The position numbers were made by a program, and so were the translations under genes. Shown here piece by piece: positions 1-11,915 of a stretch of 64,000 nt of DNA (its first letter is position 1; every line of letters starts with the position of its first letter). Source of the DNA: Xiphias gladius. Its lineage: Eukaryota > Chordata > Actinopteri > Istiophoriformes > Xiphiidae. The notes under the pieces were generated by a model that was given only the letters and a program-made list of their open reading frames with translations, did not search any database and was not told the origin of the DNA. Location of the stretch: contig NC_053422.1 in NCBI RefSeq assembly GCF_016859285.1, forward strand, positions 20,282,001 through 20,346,000, written 5' to 3'.

Positions 1-94
1 AAAGAGCTCCATTCCAATAAAACCTTAATCTCCTCCTAACCAATATATTAAGATATTCCCTTAAATACCACACTGTATTTAATTTGGTTAACTT

Positions 95-285
95 TGGACA
101 GAGCCCGTCTGGCTGTTTCCCCGTTTCCAGTCTTTACGCTAAGCTAAGCTATACGGCTGCTGGCATTAGCTTTATATTGAACACACAGACATGAGAATTG
201 TTTCAGTCAATCAATCATCTAACTCTTGGGAAGAAAGCAAATAAGCGTACTTTTCAAAATGTCTAACTATTCCTTCCAAAGAAAT
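95..285. mobile_element. Right-hand part of the same MITE-like family as 28744-29327
   Basis: Shares ACGCTAAGCTAAGCTA, CGGCTGCTGGC, AGACATGAGA, GGGAAGAAAGCAAATAAGCG and CTATTCCTT, in the same order, with the 29150-29327 arm. The left arm is not visible and may lie beyond the window start. Confidence 0.7.
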
Positions 286-1330
286 TTAGCAGTCTAGAAA
301 AAAACGAATTGGAAGGCCAAAGGTGCCAAACTTTTGAATGGACCCGTCTTTCTGGAAAGGCATAATGTTATTAGGCACTTTTCAGAGCAGACATTTTGAC
401 TTGTCATGGTAGCTGCATGATGCCAGGACCCTGAAACTGAAACAGCTAAATTGAATTCAGTTATTAATTTTATCACTTGCACACATGCTTTTCCCATGTG
501 ATACTTCAAAACTGATCTGTGACAAACGCCCACCTTTAGTTTGCACATTGAGTAGTCTGAGGTCTAGATAAGACATATTCAGACAAGCTGAATAAGTCAA
601 CATTTAGCATTCAGTCATTATTCTATGATAGCCTTTAATCCTGCATGAACATCTTAGAAACACATACCACTATATATCTCTCTAAGTCAATTCAGTTTCT
701 CTTTTAAACATCCGCTGAATATCATATGCCCAGTTTCAGTGCTGATAAATGACAGTCTGACACCATCCAACACGCTATCTGTGGGCAGTTTAGAACTGAG
801 ACTGGCAGAAGAAAGTGAGAATGAGTGATCGATATGTGCGCTGAGGTGAAGACCATGAACGGATCATCCTCTCTCTGTGTCTCTCATTCTTATCACTCCA
901 CTACCACTTTAATTTTCACACAAAGCAGGCGGGCACATGGACACTGTGTGTGTGTGTGTGTGTGTGTGTGTCTGCCATAGTAGATTAGTGCTGTGTTCAG
1001 CGTGTCTCTCCCTCTTTGTCTGACTGGCCAGGGGATCATAGCAACCTGGAGGACAGGCCGGGACTGTGGAAATCCTGTTTAGAGGCTGTGAAATCTGTGC
1101 AGGGCGAGAAAGCAGAGGAGGAGAGGGAGGAAATCAGAAATATTAGTCCAAAATGTCGCCAAAAAAAATCAAACAAAAAATGTATGATGTTACGTTTATT
1201 GTTCAGTATCTCCTTAAAACATGAATTGTGATGTGCTGCTTTAAAAGGAGAAACTGCTTTTAAATTCTGTGTTGTAGATACATTTCAAAGAGTATAAGTT
1301 ACTTTTTAAAGAAGGAACATATTTATTTAA

Positions 1331-1374
1331 AATATTCTGTTTTACATACTATAATATTCTGTTTTACATACTAT
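1331..1374. repeat. Tandem duplication, two perfect 22-bp units
   Basis: The 22-base unit at 1331-1352 (AATATTCTG...TACTAT) is repeated exactly at 1353-1374. Confidence 0.95.
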
Positions 1375-1715
1375 AAGGAAGAGGAATTATTAGGTTGTTG
1401 CGAAGGTGCAGGGGCAAGCTGTACAGTGTAACTGTCAGTGTTTGGGGGTTATGGGTTAATACGGTCCGTGTCTCTCTGGACAGCCAGTGAAAGACATGGA
1501 AATGAAGTGACACCCATGGAGATACAGCAGCCTGCTGGGCTGCCATGTCTCTCTGTCAGTGCCAGCAACAGACGAGAGAAAAAGGGAAGAAGCAGTCGAT
1601 TTGTTCTCCTCTTTCCCTCCCCTCCTTTCTCTCTTTGTCTGGTTTTTATCTGGCCAACGGGGGGCTGCATGCAGACTGGTGCTGGGTGTCTTTGAAGCCC
1701 AAGCAGCACTGTGTA

Positions 1716-1721
<6 letters not shown>

Positions 1722-1807
<86 letters not shown>
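1722..1807. repeat. (TG)n microsatellite, 43 units
   Basis: Uninterrupted dinucleotide run of 86 bp directly next to the MITE-like element at 1812-2044. Confidence 0.97.
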
Positions 1808-1811
<4 letters not shown>

Positions 1812-1812
<1 letters not shown>

Positions 1813-2044
1813 TTGTTTTACTATATTTGGGGGACCTGAAAACCAGGAGCCCACTACACTTGTGGGGTCCGACAGCTTTGTGGGGATCAAAATGCTGAAC
1901 CCCACATGTTTAAATGGCTGTTTGAGAGTCAAGACTTGGTTTTAGGGTTCAGGTTAGAGTTAGGTTTAGGTTAAGGTTAGGGTAAGGGGCTAGGAAATGC
2001 ATAATGTCAATGACGGATCCCTGCAAATATAGTAAAACAACAAG
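1812..2044. mobile_element. Small TIR element with internal TTAGGG/TTAGGTT-like repeats
   Basis: Perfect 15-bp inverted termini: GTTTTACTATATTTG at 1815-1829 and its reverse complement at 2024-2038. The interior has GTGGGG-rich sequence and then a TTAGG-type degenerate array (1943-1990). There are GT-rich tracts on both sides. I recognise it as a widespread teleost repeat type with GT flanks; it has no coding capacity. Confidence 0.7.
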
Positions 2045-2439
2045 GTGTGTGTGTGTGTGTGTGTATGTGTGTGAGAGAGAGAGAGAGCTCGTCTTAATTC
2101 TGCAGAGTTAAGTTATCATTCCTCAGCAGGGCCAAGCGATGCCCTCGAGGAATCTCTCTTTTCACCTCCGTTGCTTTCTCTCGATTTTTTCTCTTTCTCT
2201 CACACCCAACAAACGAGAGAACACGAGTGACTCCTTCAGCACTTACACGAGACAGATAGAGAGAGAGGAGGGGCGGGTGAGGGGTGATCACTGAGTAGCC
2301 ATGTAGCAAACAGATATTCACAGTCTGATTGAACCAGCTCATCAAACAGCCCCGGAGCCCCTCAGTCGCCGTCTCTATTTCATTAAGATTTATGCAGTAA
2401 ATGTCATATGAATCCCTGGAGTCATCTGGTTGTCGCTCG

Positions 2440-2471
<32 letters not shown>

Positions 2472-2670
2472 CACACACATACATATACACACAAACACTT
2501 GCTGTATATCCAAGCACACAAAAATTCATGCACACAATGCACCAGCTTCAAAGTACATAAGATAATGTATTAGACAAAGCCTTCAAGATGGATCTTTTTT
2601 CTTGCATATTTTTCTGTGGTTCTTTACATTTCCTTTTCCGCTTTTCTAATTGACCTGTCTTCACCAATAG

Positions 2671-4403
2671 GTGCCAGTGCTGCAGCCCATGGACTTGATG
2701 GTTGAGGCTACAGCCAGGCGTGTGTTCAGCAATGCCCACACCTACCACATCAACTCCATCTCTGTCAACTCCGACCTTCAGACATTCATCTCCACTGACG
2801 ACCTCCGGGTGAACCTGTGGAACCTGGAGATCACCGATCGCAGCTTCAGTATCCTCTTATTTGTGTCTTTTCTGTGTTTAGGAGCTATCATCGTTTGCAT
2901 AAAAATGGGTGGAAACTAACCCTGTTATTCAAACCTGTTTATACATTTTCAGAGCTAGAGTTCACAACAGTTGTGATTTATCTGAGTGTTGTCTAAGCTG
3001 TCCACTGAGGGAATCATAAAGGTCCACAGTAGCTGTCTAAAAGTGCGACTTTTTCCTTAGTGCCTGTCTCTCAGACATTGTGGACATCAAACCAGCCAAC
3101 ATGGAGGAGCTGACGGAAGTGATCACTTCAGCAGAGTTTCATCCCCAGCAGTGTCACACCTTTGCCTACAGCAGCAGCAAGGGCTCAATACGCCTCTGCG
3201 ACATGAGACAGGCCGCACTCTGTGACAAGCACTGCAAATGTGAGTATCCACACAGCACATGATGGGAAAAATGATAAAAGGGTTAAAGGAAGAAAATAAG
3301 CCTACCAAACACTTATCTTTACGGATCTTTCTTTCATGTAATGCCTTTTATTCTATTTTGTTAACTATTATTTTTTATTCTATGGAACCACATTATGTTT
3401 GTTGTTAATAGCGGTAGAATGGCTGTAGCCTAGATTTCAGAAATACTGAGGTCATGAGTCCAAATTCTTCCAGGAAGCTCCCGCGAAAAAACAAACAAGC
3501 TGTGTTTTCTTAGTTTCTTCATAAATTTGATATTTAGTCTATAAAACATTAGAGCCAGTCTTAAGAAACCCACCGTATGTAACTGTAGAAACTCCTTTTC
3601 AAGGCCATGAAAACCTCCCAAATTCTCTGAAACAACCTCAAGGACTTGATCTCGGTGTCCTCAACAGCAGCTTGGTAGTAGTATCATTATTATGGTCAGC
3701 TTTAAACAAAACTGGGGGGATGGAAAGAGGAGAGAGTGCTGCCGGCTCATGTGAAATTTAAAATTTATGCCAAAGAAAAGACTGATCAAACTGTGAAAAC
3801 AAAAACTTAGATATACATACAAGATGGTAGCACCAACACTGCAAATTCACACTCATTTTTTCTGCTTCAGCACCACCTTTGTCTGGCAGTGACATCCAGA
3901 CTCCCTCCTGCTCAATATGCCAGGATTGAAAACCCGTCAATAAATCTCTCTCTCTGTCTCTCTCTCTCTCTCTTTCTCTCTTTCTCTTTCTCTGTGTGTG
4001 TGTGTCTCAAACAATGAATGGCGTTCTCTAAAGCTTAACATCACATGCATACACTTTGGTCGAATGAATAATGAATATATTGACATTTTTTTCTGAAAAA
4101 TCAATGGCTTAAGAGCAATCGCATTAGTCCCTCGTGGACACACCTTGTTGTTCAATAATGTCAGTCATTTCCTCAGACATATTGATGCGTTCACTGGACC
4201 GTGCGCTAACACAGCCGGCCTGTTGAATTTCACATGAGCATTTGAGGTTTAAATAAGAATCGGATTTGGAAAATTTATGAGTAAATTTCAGGTTGTGGTA
4301 TTCACAGCTGCCCTGTGATAGTTTGATATTGACATATTGATATGGTATGTACCATTCCTTGACAGGTGCTCGCAGTGCGCACACACACACACGCACACAC
4401 ATA

Positions 4404-4440
<37 letters not shown>

Positions 4441-7400
4441 CAGGCAGGTGCTGTCGTTACCCTCAGGACAGGCCTGTTAATGCCGACCTACTGTCTCACT
4501 GCGTGAACATGTATGCTCGGAGCGATGTATCCTTTCCTCCCACACACACACACAGATCCTCCTTCCCTTGATATGCACGCACACGCAAACCTTCCCGCAG
4601 CTCCTACGTGAACAACAAAAACACACAATCGTACTGTATCCCCTCCCGTACCTATAAATCTGGGAGGCTGCTGGTATCAATCAGCATTAGAGCGAGGATG
4701 GATGGATGGAAGGATGGATGGATGAGGGATGGATGGAGGATTGCCAAAGCGCTGAGCCCCAGGACAGAGAGAGAGGGACCGAAAAGCCCCCCTGCCAACT
4801 CCCCAGGGACCCTATTATACACCCCTTGAGTGAGAGGGGAGGGAGGGCAGGGATGCACACACATGCATATAAACATGTGCACACTGCACACGCCTACTTA
4901 TACACAAACTCTCATTCACTGACACACACACAAATCCAGCTGGGCTCAAATGGGCCCAGGACTTTGACATTGATTTGTTTTTCTTATCCCTTCCTCATCC
5001 CCCCATTTTTTCATCTCTCATGCCGCATCCCTTGTTAGACTCCCCATTGACACAGCACACAGCTATTCTCCAGGCCTCGGTTTGGGAGGAGGGAAGGGAC
5101 GGAAGGGATCAGAATGGTGGGGGCATTTTTGGAGAGATGAAGAGGAGTGAGGGGTGGGAGGGTGGGAGGAAAAGCGAAAGAGGAACAATACCTTGACAGC
5201 TAACGATGGAATGCCTGGCTCTTATCCCCAGCGTGTTGGCCTGCACACAGATCAGCAGCTGCCAAAATCAATATGAATCATAACCAATATTTACCCAGCA
5301 TGCTGACCCATAACTGTCTCTCTAAACACACAGAGAAATAATCCTGTGAAGAGATGCAGCTGCTGCAATAAACCCCGCATCCAGGCATTGTTGTGGCTGG
5401 TATTGTTCGCTGATGACGACCCCCACCACCCAAACAAAATCTGCTTTGTGTTTTCTGGCTGTGAATGATTAAAAGACTTGCAGAATGAAAAACGTGTCTT
5501 TTAAGCAGCGACCTCCTATGGTGTAAAAATGTGTTTTCTCTGTCAGAAGATAACTGCTTTTTGGCTCTTTTCTGTCTTAGACTTTGAAGAGCCAGAGGAT
5601 CCCTCCACTCGCTCCTTTTTCTCTGAAATCATCTCATCCATCTCAGACGTGAAGTTCAGCCACAACGGGCGCTATCTGATGACAAGGGACTACCTCACTG
5701 TCAAGGTGTGGGACCTTCAAATGGAGAACAAACCACTAGAGACATACCAGGTATGGTTTCATTATGCTTTTATGTCCCTGTTGGACAGCTAGAAAGCCTC
5801 CAAAGATAGTTCCCAGCTGGTGAAATTGGTAAATAATGGATAGGCCCGCATCAAATCAAAATTTATTGATTTCAGACTAATCACTCAACATAATCCTGTG
5901 TCACTGTCACTGTGTCATCCATAGCAATTATCCCAGGAGGGCTTATTGAGCCGACTGTCCATAAGGGAAGACAGATAGTTTCGGTGCTGATGCAACCTGA
6001 AGGGCAAAACCTCCCATTGTGTGGTCACAGGGGTCAGATCCACACTGTCTGATCAGGGGAAGCCATCTTAGGGCAGGTCATGATTGATAAGGCCATCAGC
6101 TGGGCTCAAGGGAGTCTCTGTCCAATCCCACTCCGCCTCCACCTGCTACCTAACATCTCAGTGTAGGTCAACAGGTCTAGAGGGATTACTGAAAGTGGAG
6201 CATATGGTAGTGCGGCTTATGGATGTGTGGCTGACCACTGAAGGGCAACGTGGCAAACTTTAGATGCTTGAAAAGTATAATCATAATCCACTAAAGAGTT
6301 TAGAAAATCTTGTTTTTTTTCTGTTTTCAGGTTCACGACTATTTACGGGGCAAGCTTTGTTCTCTGTACGAGAACGACTGCATCTTTGACAAGTTTGAGT
6401 GTGTCTGGAATGGATCAGACAGGTGAGACTTCTTACCCATCCATCCATCTATCCATCCATCCGTGCATCTATGTATCTCAATAACCCTCCACTCTCATGT
6501 TTTCCTCCTCAGCGTCATAATGACCGGCTCCTACAACAATTTCTTCCGAATGTTTGACCGGAACACCAAACGTGATGTCACACTGGAAGCGTCCAGAGAA
6601 AACAGCAAACCCAGAGCCATTCTCAAGCCTCGCAAGGTACAGCAGTTCTCACCAATGCAACTTAACCTATATCAAGTCAAGGACAACTGGATTTGCTGTG
6701 TTATTATGCCTGAGACCCCCTAGAAATGTCTTCAAGAATAGGACAGGAATGTTTTTCTAAGTAATTTTTCGCTCAAATATGCCAAAAAAAAAAAAAAATC
6801 AGTGGTTTTACCTTCTAACGTGAATATTTGCTGATTTCCTTTGTATTCTATGATAGTAAACTGAATATCTTTGGGTTTGGGGCTGCTGGTCAGACTAATC
6901 AAGAATGAAGTAATTGTTAGGGGCAGCCCTAAAAACAGCAAATCTACTTGTTTTAAAATTAGTACATATAGATATCATGTAACCTTGATGACTGGGAAAC
7001 GTAATAGAGAAGCTACCTTATAATTAATTGAAATTATCCAGTAATTGCATATACAAAATACATCTGCCTTAACAGTAACAAAAAAATTTATGTTCTAGAT
7101 GTGACTAGTAACAGGAAAGTGACATGATAAATTTTAAAACTTTGTCCTTAGTAGAGGCAAGCATTTGTTAAATTCAGACAAAGCTGATCAACCTCAGATG
7201 TTTAACTTCTTTTGTTCTTTTGACTTTATCCTTTTCGCAACAAATTTGTGTTACGAGGGGAGGGGCTAGAGAACAGATGAACCAAGGTGCAGACACAGAT
7301 GAGGAAACAGGAATAATGTAAAGGATATTTATTGCAAGGTATGGATGGGGAAGATGGGGAGCAGGGCTAGAGGCTGAGAACCAGGAACTGAGGCTTGGAC

Positions 7401-9104
7401 AGGGACAGTTAGTGGCCAGGGTAGCAGGTCCGGAGTGGGATCCGAGGGGGGCTGAGTAGTGCAGGGTTTCCAGGGCAGAGAGGGAGGGCTGACCGTATGA
7501 AGGGCAGGAGACAGAGGCCGGAGTCAGAACAGACAGGACCACAAGGGAGACAGAACAGGAGAGTACATGAGCACTGAGGAAACAAGCAACCACAACTGAA
7601 TACTGAGTAGCAAGACCAGTAACATATTTGGCTCACAGCATTGCTCCATTGATCAGTAGAGTCTAGAATCTGGCAGCACAGACATCGCAGGGCTGAGTAT
7701 TTATAGAGGTCTTGATTATGGAACGGTTTGCAGCTGGTGGGGTCCTGCTCTGACTCCAGCGCACCTGTCTCCACCCGCACAATCGCGTACGCCCACACAT
7801 GGAGAGAGAGGGAAAGAGCCACTCAGGGAGTGGCAACAGGTTAGGGAGACACTGGCTGCGTTTGAAAAGTCCAAAAATAAAAAGTCCTTCCCTAACCGCT
7901 TTTCCTTGACCTCGATGGAAAACGTCATGAGGTGAAGGATGGATGTGAAGGAGAATTCTTAAGGACTTAGGGAAAGACGACCGCAGTGCTAAGAGAATCG
8001 GGCTGCACTTACACTAGACTACGTAGATATGTAGCGACGGATGATATTGACGTGCAAGGAATTGTGGGATGGCATTATCTCCTTTTCTTTCGTAAAGGGT
8101 GGTCCAGTGTAGCCTATGCTAAAGGAGATAAGAAAGGAAGCACTGAAGCTCCTTTCCTTAGCATTTAGAGAATTTGACCAGCTCTTATAATGGCTGCCAC
8201 TAAGATAGTTTTGGGTCTTTTCACTCAGTTAGGAACCTTCCTAAGCAAAAAAAGCCTTGTTTGACCGCTGACATTGAATTAGATGTGGAGGAGCAGATGT
8301 AACAAAATTGACCAGCTGGCTGTGTATGTATGTGCCTACTGTGGCCGGTAAAAAATAAAATAAAAAAATAAATAAAAAGTGGTGAACACAGAGAAAAATC
8401 ATCACCTGACTCTGCACATTTTTTTTTTAATCTATTCAGGGCATTTTAACATTTTTCATTTTACAGCCGGCAACTTTACCGTTTCGGTTAACTCTCATCA
8501 CCAACATTTCTATCCACTGCAGGCCGCTGTTTTCAACAAAAAAAAAGCTATGAGAAAAGCCTCTGTACTGAAGAAAGACAACTTTATCAACTAGCTAGGG
8601 AACACGTTGGCGCCTTTAGCTGCTACAGAGCCACGTATTTCTCTCAGGGGTTAGTGGAGACCAAAACACGGCAGAAAGATGAATGGTTATCACACTTACT
8701 CGCTGGATGGCCAGAAACATAAATGAATGCTCATGCTGCTCCGTGTCTCCCGGATGTGCAAATATCCAGGACTATGTGCGAACACTTTTGCCATATCTAC
8801 TTTATGAGGTGAAAATATGTCAGTGTTGTGTTTGACAGCTTCTTCCGCTGCCCCCAAGTGGGCAAAAACAATCACTTAATACTTCTTTAAAATATACTGC
8901 TTCAAAATCATATCCTAACGCCTCTTTATCCCTACTGTCGTCCTCCAGGTGTGTGTAGGTGGGAAACGCCGTAAGGATGAGATCAGTGTAGACAGCTTAG
9001 ACTTCAGCAAGAAGATCCTTCACACCACGTGGCACCCACATGAGAACATCATCGCGGTAGCTGCCACCAACAACCTCTACATCTTCCAAGACAAGGTCAA
9101 CTAA
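2671..9104 (+). CDS. ppp2r2b: PP2A regulatory B subunit B55-beta, partial (last six coding exons)
   Basis: WD40 beta-propeller subunit that directs the PP2A core (scaffold plus catalytic subunits) to its substrates. Exons, from splice sites and phase: 2671-2848, 3075-3239, 5581-5750, 6331-6422, 6513-6636, 8949-9104 (TAA). They join in frame into 294 residues, about the C-terminal two thirds of a ~443-aa B55 protein. Diagnostic stretches are RPM-like [85 protein letters not shown] and the terminal [10 protein letters not shown]. The first exon starts with VPVLQPMDL after a TAG acceptor; the N-terminal exons are not seen in bases 1-2670 and should lie upstream. B55 paralogues are very similar, so the beta assignment rests mainly on gpr151 being next door, as in human 5q32; alpha or gamma is the alternative. 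All five splice donors are GT. Confidence 0.93.
3943..4008. repeat. (TC)n pyrimidine-rich tract
   Basis: CT dinucleotides with T interruptions passing into GT, in the ppp2r2b intron at 3240-5580. Confidence 0.9.
4374..4436. repeat. (CA)n microsatellite
   Basis: CA run with GC and TAG interruptions in the same ppp2r2b intron. Further CA/GA-rich patches follow to about 4940. Confidence 0.9.
4695..4739. repeat. (GGAT)n tetranucleotide repeat
   Basis: About nine imperfect GGAT/GGAA units. A related CCAT-type tetranucleotide patch occurs at about 6437-6465 in the intron between the exons ending 6422 and starting 6513. Confidence 0.9.
7250..7855. repeat. Probable dispersed repeat (LTR-like or unclassified) in the last ppp2r2b intron
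   Basis: A G/A-rich stretch of roughly 600 bp with CAGGAAC-, GACAGGAC- and GGAGACAG-like words. Its base composition differs sharply from the AT-rich intron on either side, and it reads like copies I associate with high-copy teleost repeats. No terminal repeats or protein remnant could be confirmed, so the class is unknown. Confidence 0.35.
7857..8229. mobile_element. MITE-like element, imperfect inverted ends
   Basis: The left end GCGTTTGAAAAGTCCAAAAAT (from about 7858) mirrors the right end (about 8206-8229, AGTTTTGGGTCTTTTCACTC) read in reverse complement. The interior carries TTTCCTTAGCATTTAGAGAA and TTGACCAGCTCTTATAATGG, words I associate with a teleost MITE family. No open frame of note. 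Confidence 0.5.
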
Positions 9105-10960
9105 AGGGCAATCTGCCCCTGCTGACCCCTGGCCCTCGCACATGTGAGGGGCTGCAGGGAGAGTTAGGGTTGGAGAAGGGGAGAGATGGAGCCCTCATCT
9201 ACATCCTTCTCCTCCTCCTCTCCCTACGTCTTGTTGCTGCTGGTCTTGAATTTTGCCACTCGGCTAAGGAAGTGCAGAGATTAGTATCCAGTGACTGAGG
9301 TGGGAAAGTGGACATTATGAATTTTGGGAAGCAGGAAACTGATACAACCTGGATACAACTTGAGGAAAAGGATTCCTTGAAATCAAGAATGGACTTTCAT
9401 TCTTCAATTTGACTAATAATTTAATTTATTTAGCCATGCGGACAGCTGAAGAAGTGAATCTTGTGCATTTATGCAACAAGAGGATTGCTGCATGAATACC
9501 GTGATGTAGCAGCCCTCTGGACCCTGAAGAGAGGGGCTGATGTGGGCACACTCAACATAAAATAGAGCACACAGACAGAAACCAAGCCTACGTGATGGTG
9601 GCTCACTGCCACGTAGCAACAGTGCCCCCTCTCTTTGAGTCTGCTCATGCTACAGTGCATGTGATCAAATCGGACAGTGCGGCCCGCTGCAGAATTCCTA
9701 CACGAGAGGAAGAGACTGTTAATCTCTGACCCCAGAAACGGAGAGTTTTTCTCTGCCTATGACACGGTCAGTCTTTCTAGCGGTAATTCTGTGTCTCCCT
9801 GCTGAGACTGCTGTAGTCTGTAATGTGAATGAAGCCCTTCCAGGCTGTGTCAATGCTTTTATTTAATGCCGTTGTTTTATTGAGTCCTTCTCTCGGTCAG
9901 TGAGTCTGTTTTAGAAGCTGTGGTGCCTTCTTTTGGTATGTGGGGGTTCAATGTAGTGGGCGTGGGAGGGGGGGAAGGGGACTGAGTATAAGGCAGGAGT
10001 GTGAATGTTTCAAATGAAATGTTAACTTAGGAACTTTCCTTTTTTTTTTCTCTCTCTCTCTCTCTCTCTCCATCTCTTTCTCTCTTTATAAACAAAAACA
10101 AAAAAAAAGCTCCACTGAGGTCCCAAGTGGAAAAAGTGCTTGGAGCAGTGTAGTCATAATTAAATTAAAGCACCGGCTACATGCTTGTGAGTTCAGGGGA
10201 GGACGCTGTGATGTGTACAAAGTAATTGTTGCTCTTATCACATAGCAGTCAGTCAGATGTCATGAGTTTGCAAAAGACACGACAAAGCCACATTAAAACA
10301 TTTTTTGCAAAATTCCAGCTGAAAAAAAAACCAAACTATCACTCACCACACTTATTTGGATAGTGCCGAAAATGATCTGTAGATGGTAAAACCGTAAACT
10401 TTTCATGTCAAATATTGGCATAACATAATGCTAGCCGAGCTCCTGATCTTGTTTTTGCATGCATCGGATCTGAATCTGATGAAACTGATAGTCTTCAAAT
10501 CTGAACATCTACAGATCATCTGAGGCACTGTGCAAAGTATTACTTGCTTTCTCTAGAGGGAGCAAGTTTAAAAATTTTGGATTAAGAGCCTGTCCACGTT
10601 CCTCCTTTTGCTGAAGATGGGGTTACATGACACAGTAGTAGGTTGTATTTCAGCACTCGGCTCTCTGATCAGTTTGGAGATCCTCACTTGTCACGGATAT
10701 GTGTTATGAGCCAGCTCCCATAAAGGAAAGCAGTCAAAGGTCTAAACGAACTCTGTGAAATCAGGGAATTATTAAGTGTGATTCCTTTAAACAGTAATGT
10801 CTTCTAGACAACTTCCTTTGTGACACTTCTAATTGAAACAAAAAAACAAAAAAAAACTTTTATAGCTCAGAATGTATTTAAATGCAATTAATTACCATGC
10901 AGTCTTTATGCTTACTGGACTTTCTTTGAATAAAAAAGAATAAAGATGTGCAAGTTCAAA
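9105..10960 (+). other. ppp2r2b: ppp2r2b 3' untranslated region with candidate poly(A) signals
   Basis: After the stop codon there is about 1.85 kb with no credible coding potential. Two AATAAA hexamers lie at about 10929-10934 and 10939-10944, and gpr151 begins about 1 kb further on, so transcript ends near 10.96 kb are likely. A pyrimidine-rich (TC)n tract occurs at about 10049-10086. The 3' boundary is inferred from the hexamers only. Confidence 0.5.
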
Positions 10961-11915
10961 TCCTGCATTGTCAGACCTCCTCTATTATAGGTGTGGACTC
11001 GTTGAATATACACCTAAACCTGTATCACGTCCTAAGTTCATTGCTGCTTATGGTGCAAGGGCGCCCTCATGTGGGCGAAGAGTAAGACATGTAAGGGCAG
11101 TCTGGCTGCTGCAAGGAAGGGAGACGTGATTTTCATGAACTGGACACAGTTGGTGGTTGATTTCAAACTACTAGCAACTGCCACAATTTAAAAAAAAAAT
11201 CTTCTGATTATTCATGTCTATTAGTATTATACTCAATTATCATCTTAAGGGCAGAAAAACAGATTTCAAATGAAGGTTGCTGACCCACCCAAATAGCTGG
11301 TACAATAAACAAATTGCTGATGGATGCTTTAAATTTTGTATTTCCTGGGTTTTTTTGTAACAAATTTTAAAATGCATTTGCTGTGATGACACTGATTTTG
11401 TGCCAAAAAAAATCTTTAATCAGCGTTAAGCATCAATATCTCTTAACTCTGCAAGGAAAACCCTACTGTAATGGCCACCAATTCACAGCCTTTTATAAAA
11501 AAAAAAATCCAACACATTCGTATGTCGTACTGTGCACATTATGCAGAGTTTTTCTAATTGGCCCCGTGAGGCTGTGGTCTACGCACATTTTGTCAGCTGG
11601 GGACAGCAGCTGTCAATCAAAGAGCATCTTTATAACCAGCCGCAGGAGCTGCATCATTGTGTCTCAGGACAAACCCGGGGACAGACAGGAGCTCCACTGT
11701 GATTACTGACTGTCAATCGATACGTTTCTGATACGATTTTTACAACAGGTTTAGATTCAGAGTAGACATTTTTATAGACCTATTTTACCAGTCCTGTCTT
11801 TAGACTGCTTCAGTTTTTGGAAAAACTTCTACCCAGAATCTTTTCTCATCTCCTGGCTGCGTTTGACTTTTAGTATCTTTTCTTCTCATATCAGATCACC
11901 CTCTTTCTGGAGAGG

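Larger units (their letters stand above)
1..2670 (+). other. Non-coding sequence inside ppp2r2b (intron upstream of the first visible exon)
   Basis: No exon encoding the expected preceding B55 segment (the WD40 region ending just before VPVLQPM) is visible on the + strand, so this is read as intron. It holds a dispersed-repeat copy at about 95-285, a (TG)n tract at 945-970, a 22-bp tandem duplication at 1331-1374, a MITE-like element at 1812-2044 between GT-rich tracts, and a CA-rich tract at about 2440-2500. Confidence 0.7.

Noticed and set aside
1545-1898. Open frames containing long Cys-Val or Thr-His runs (1456-1945 on both strands; similar at 28032-28413)
   Set aside because: These are translations of (GT)n/(CA)n microsatellites and are not genes.
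1943-1990. TTAGGG-like array as a telomere or interstitial telomeric site
   Set aside because: Short, degenerate and bounded by perfect inverted termini, so it is better explained as the interior of a small transposable element.
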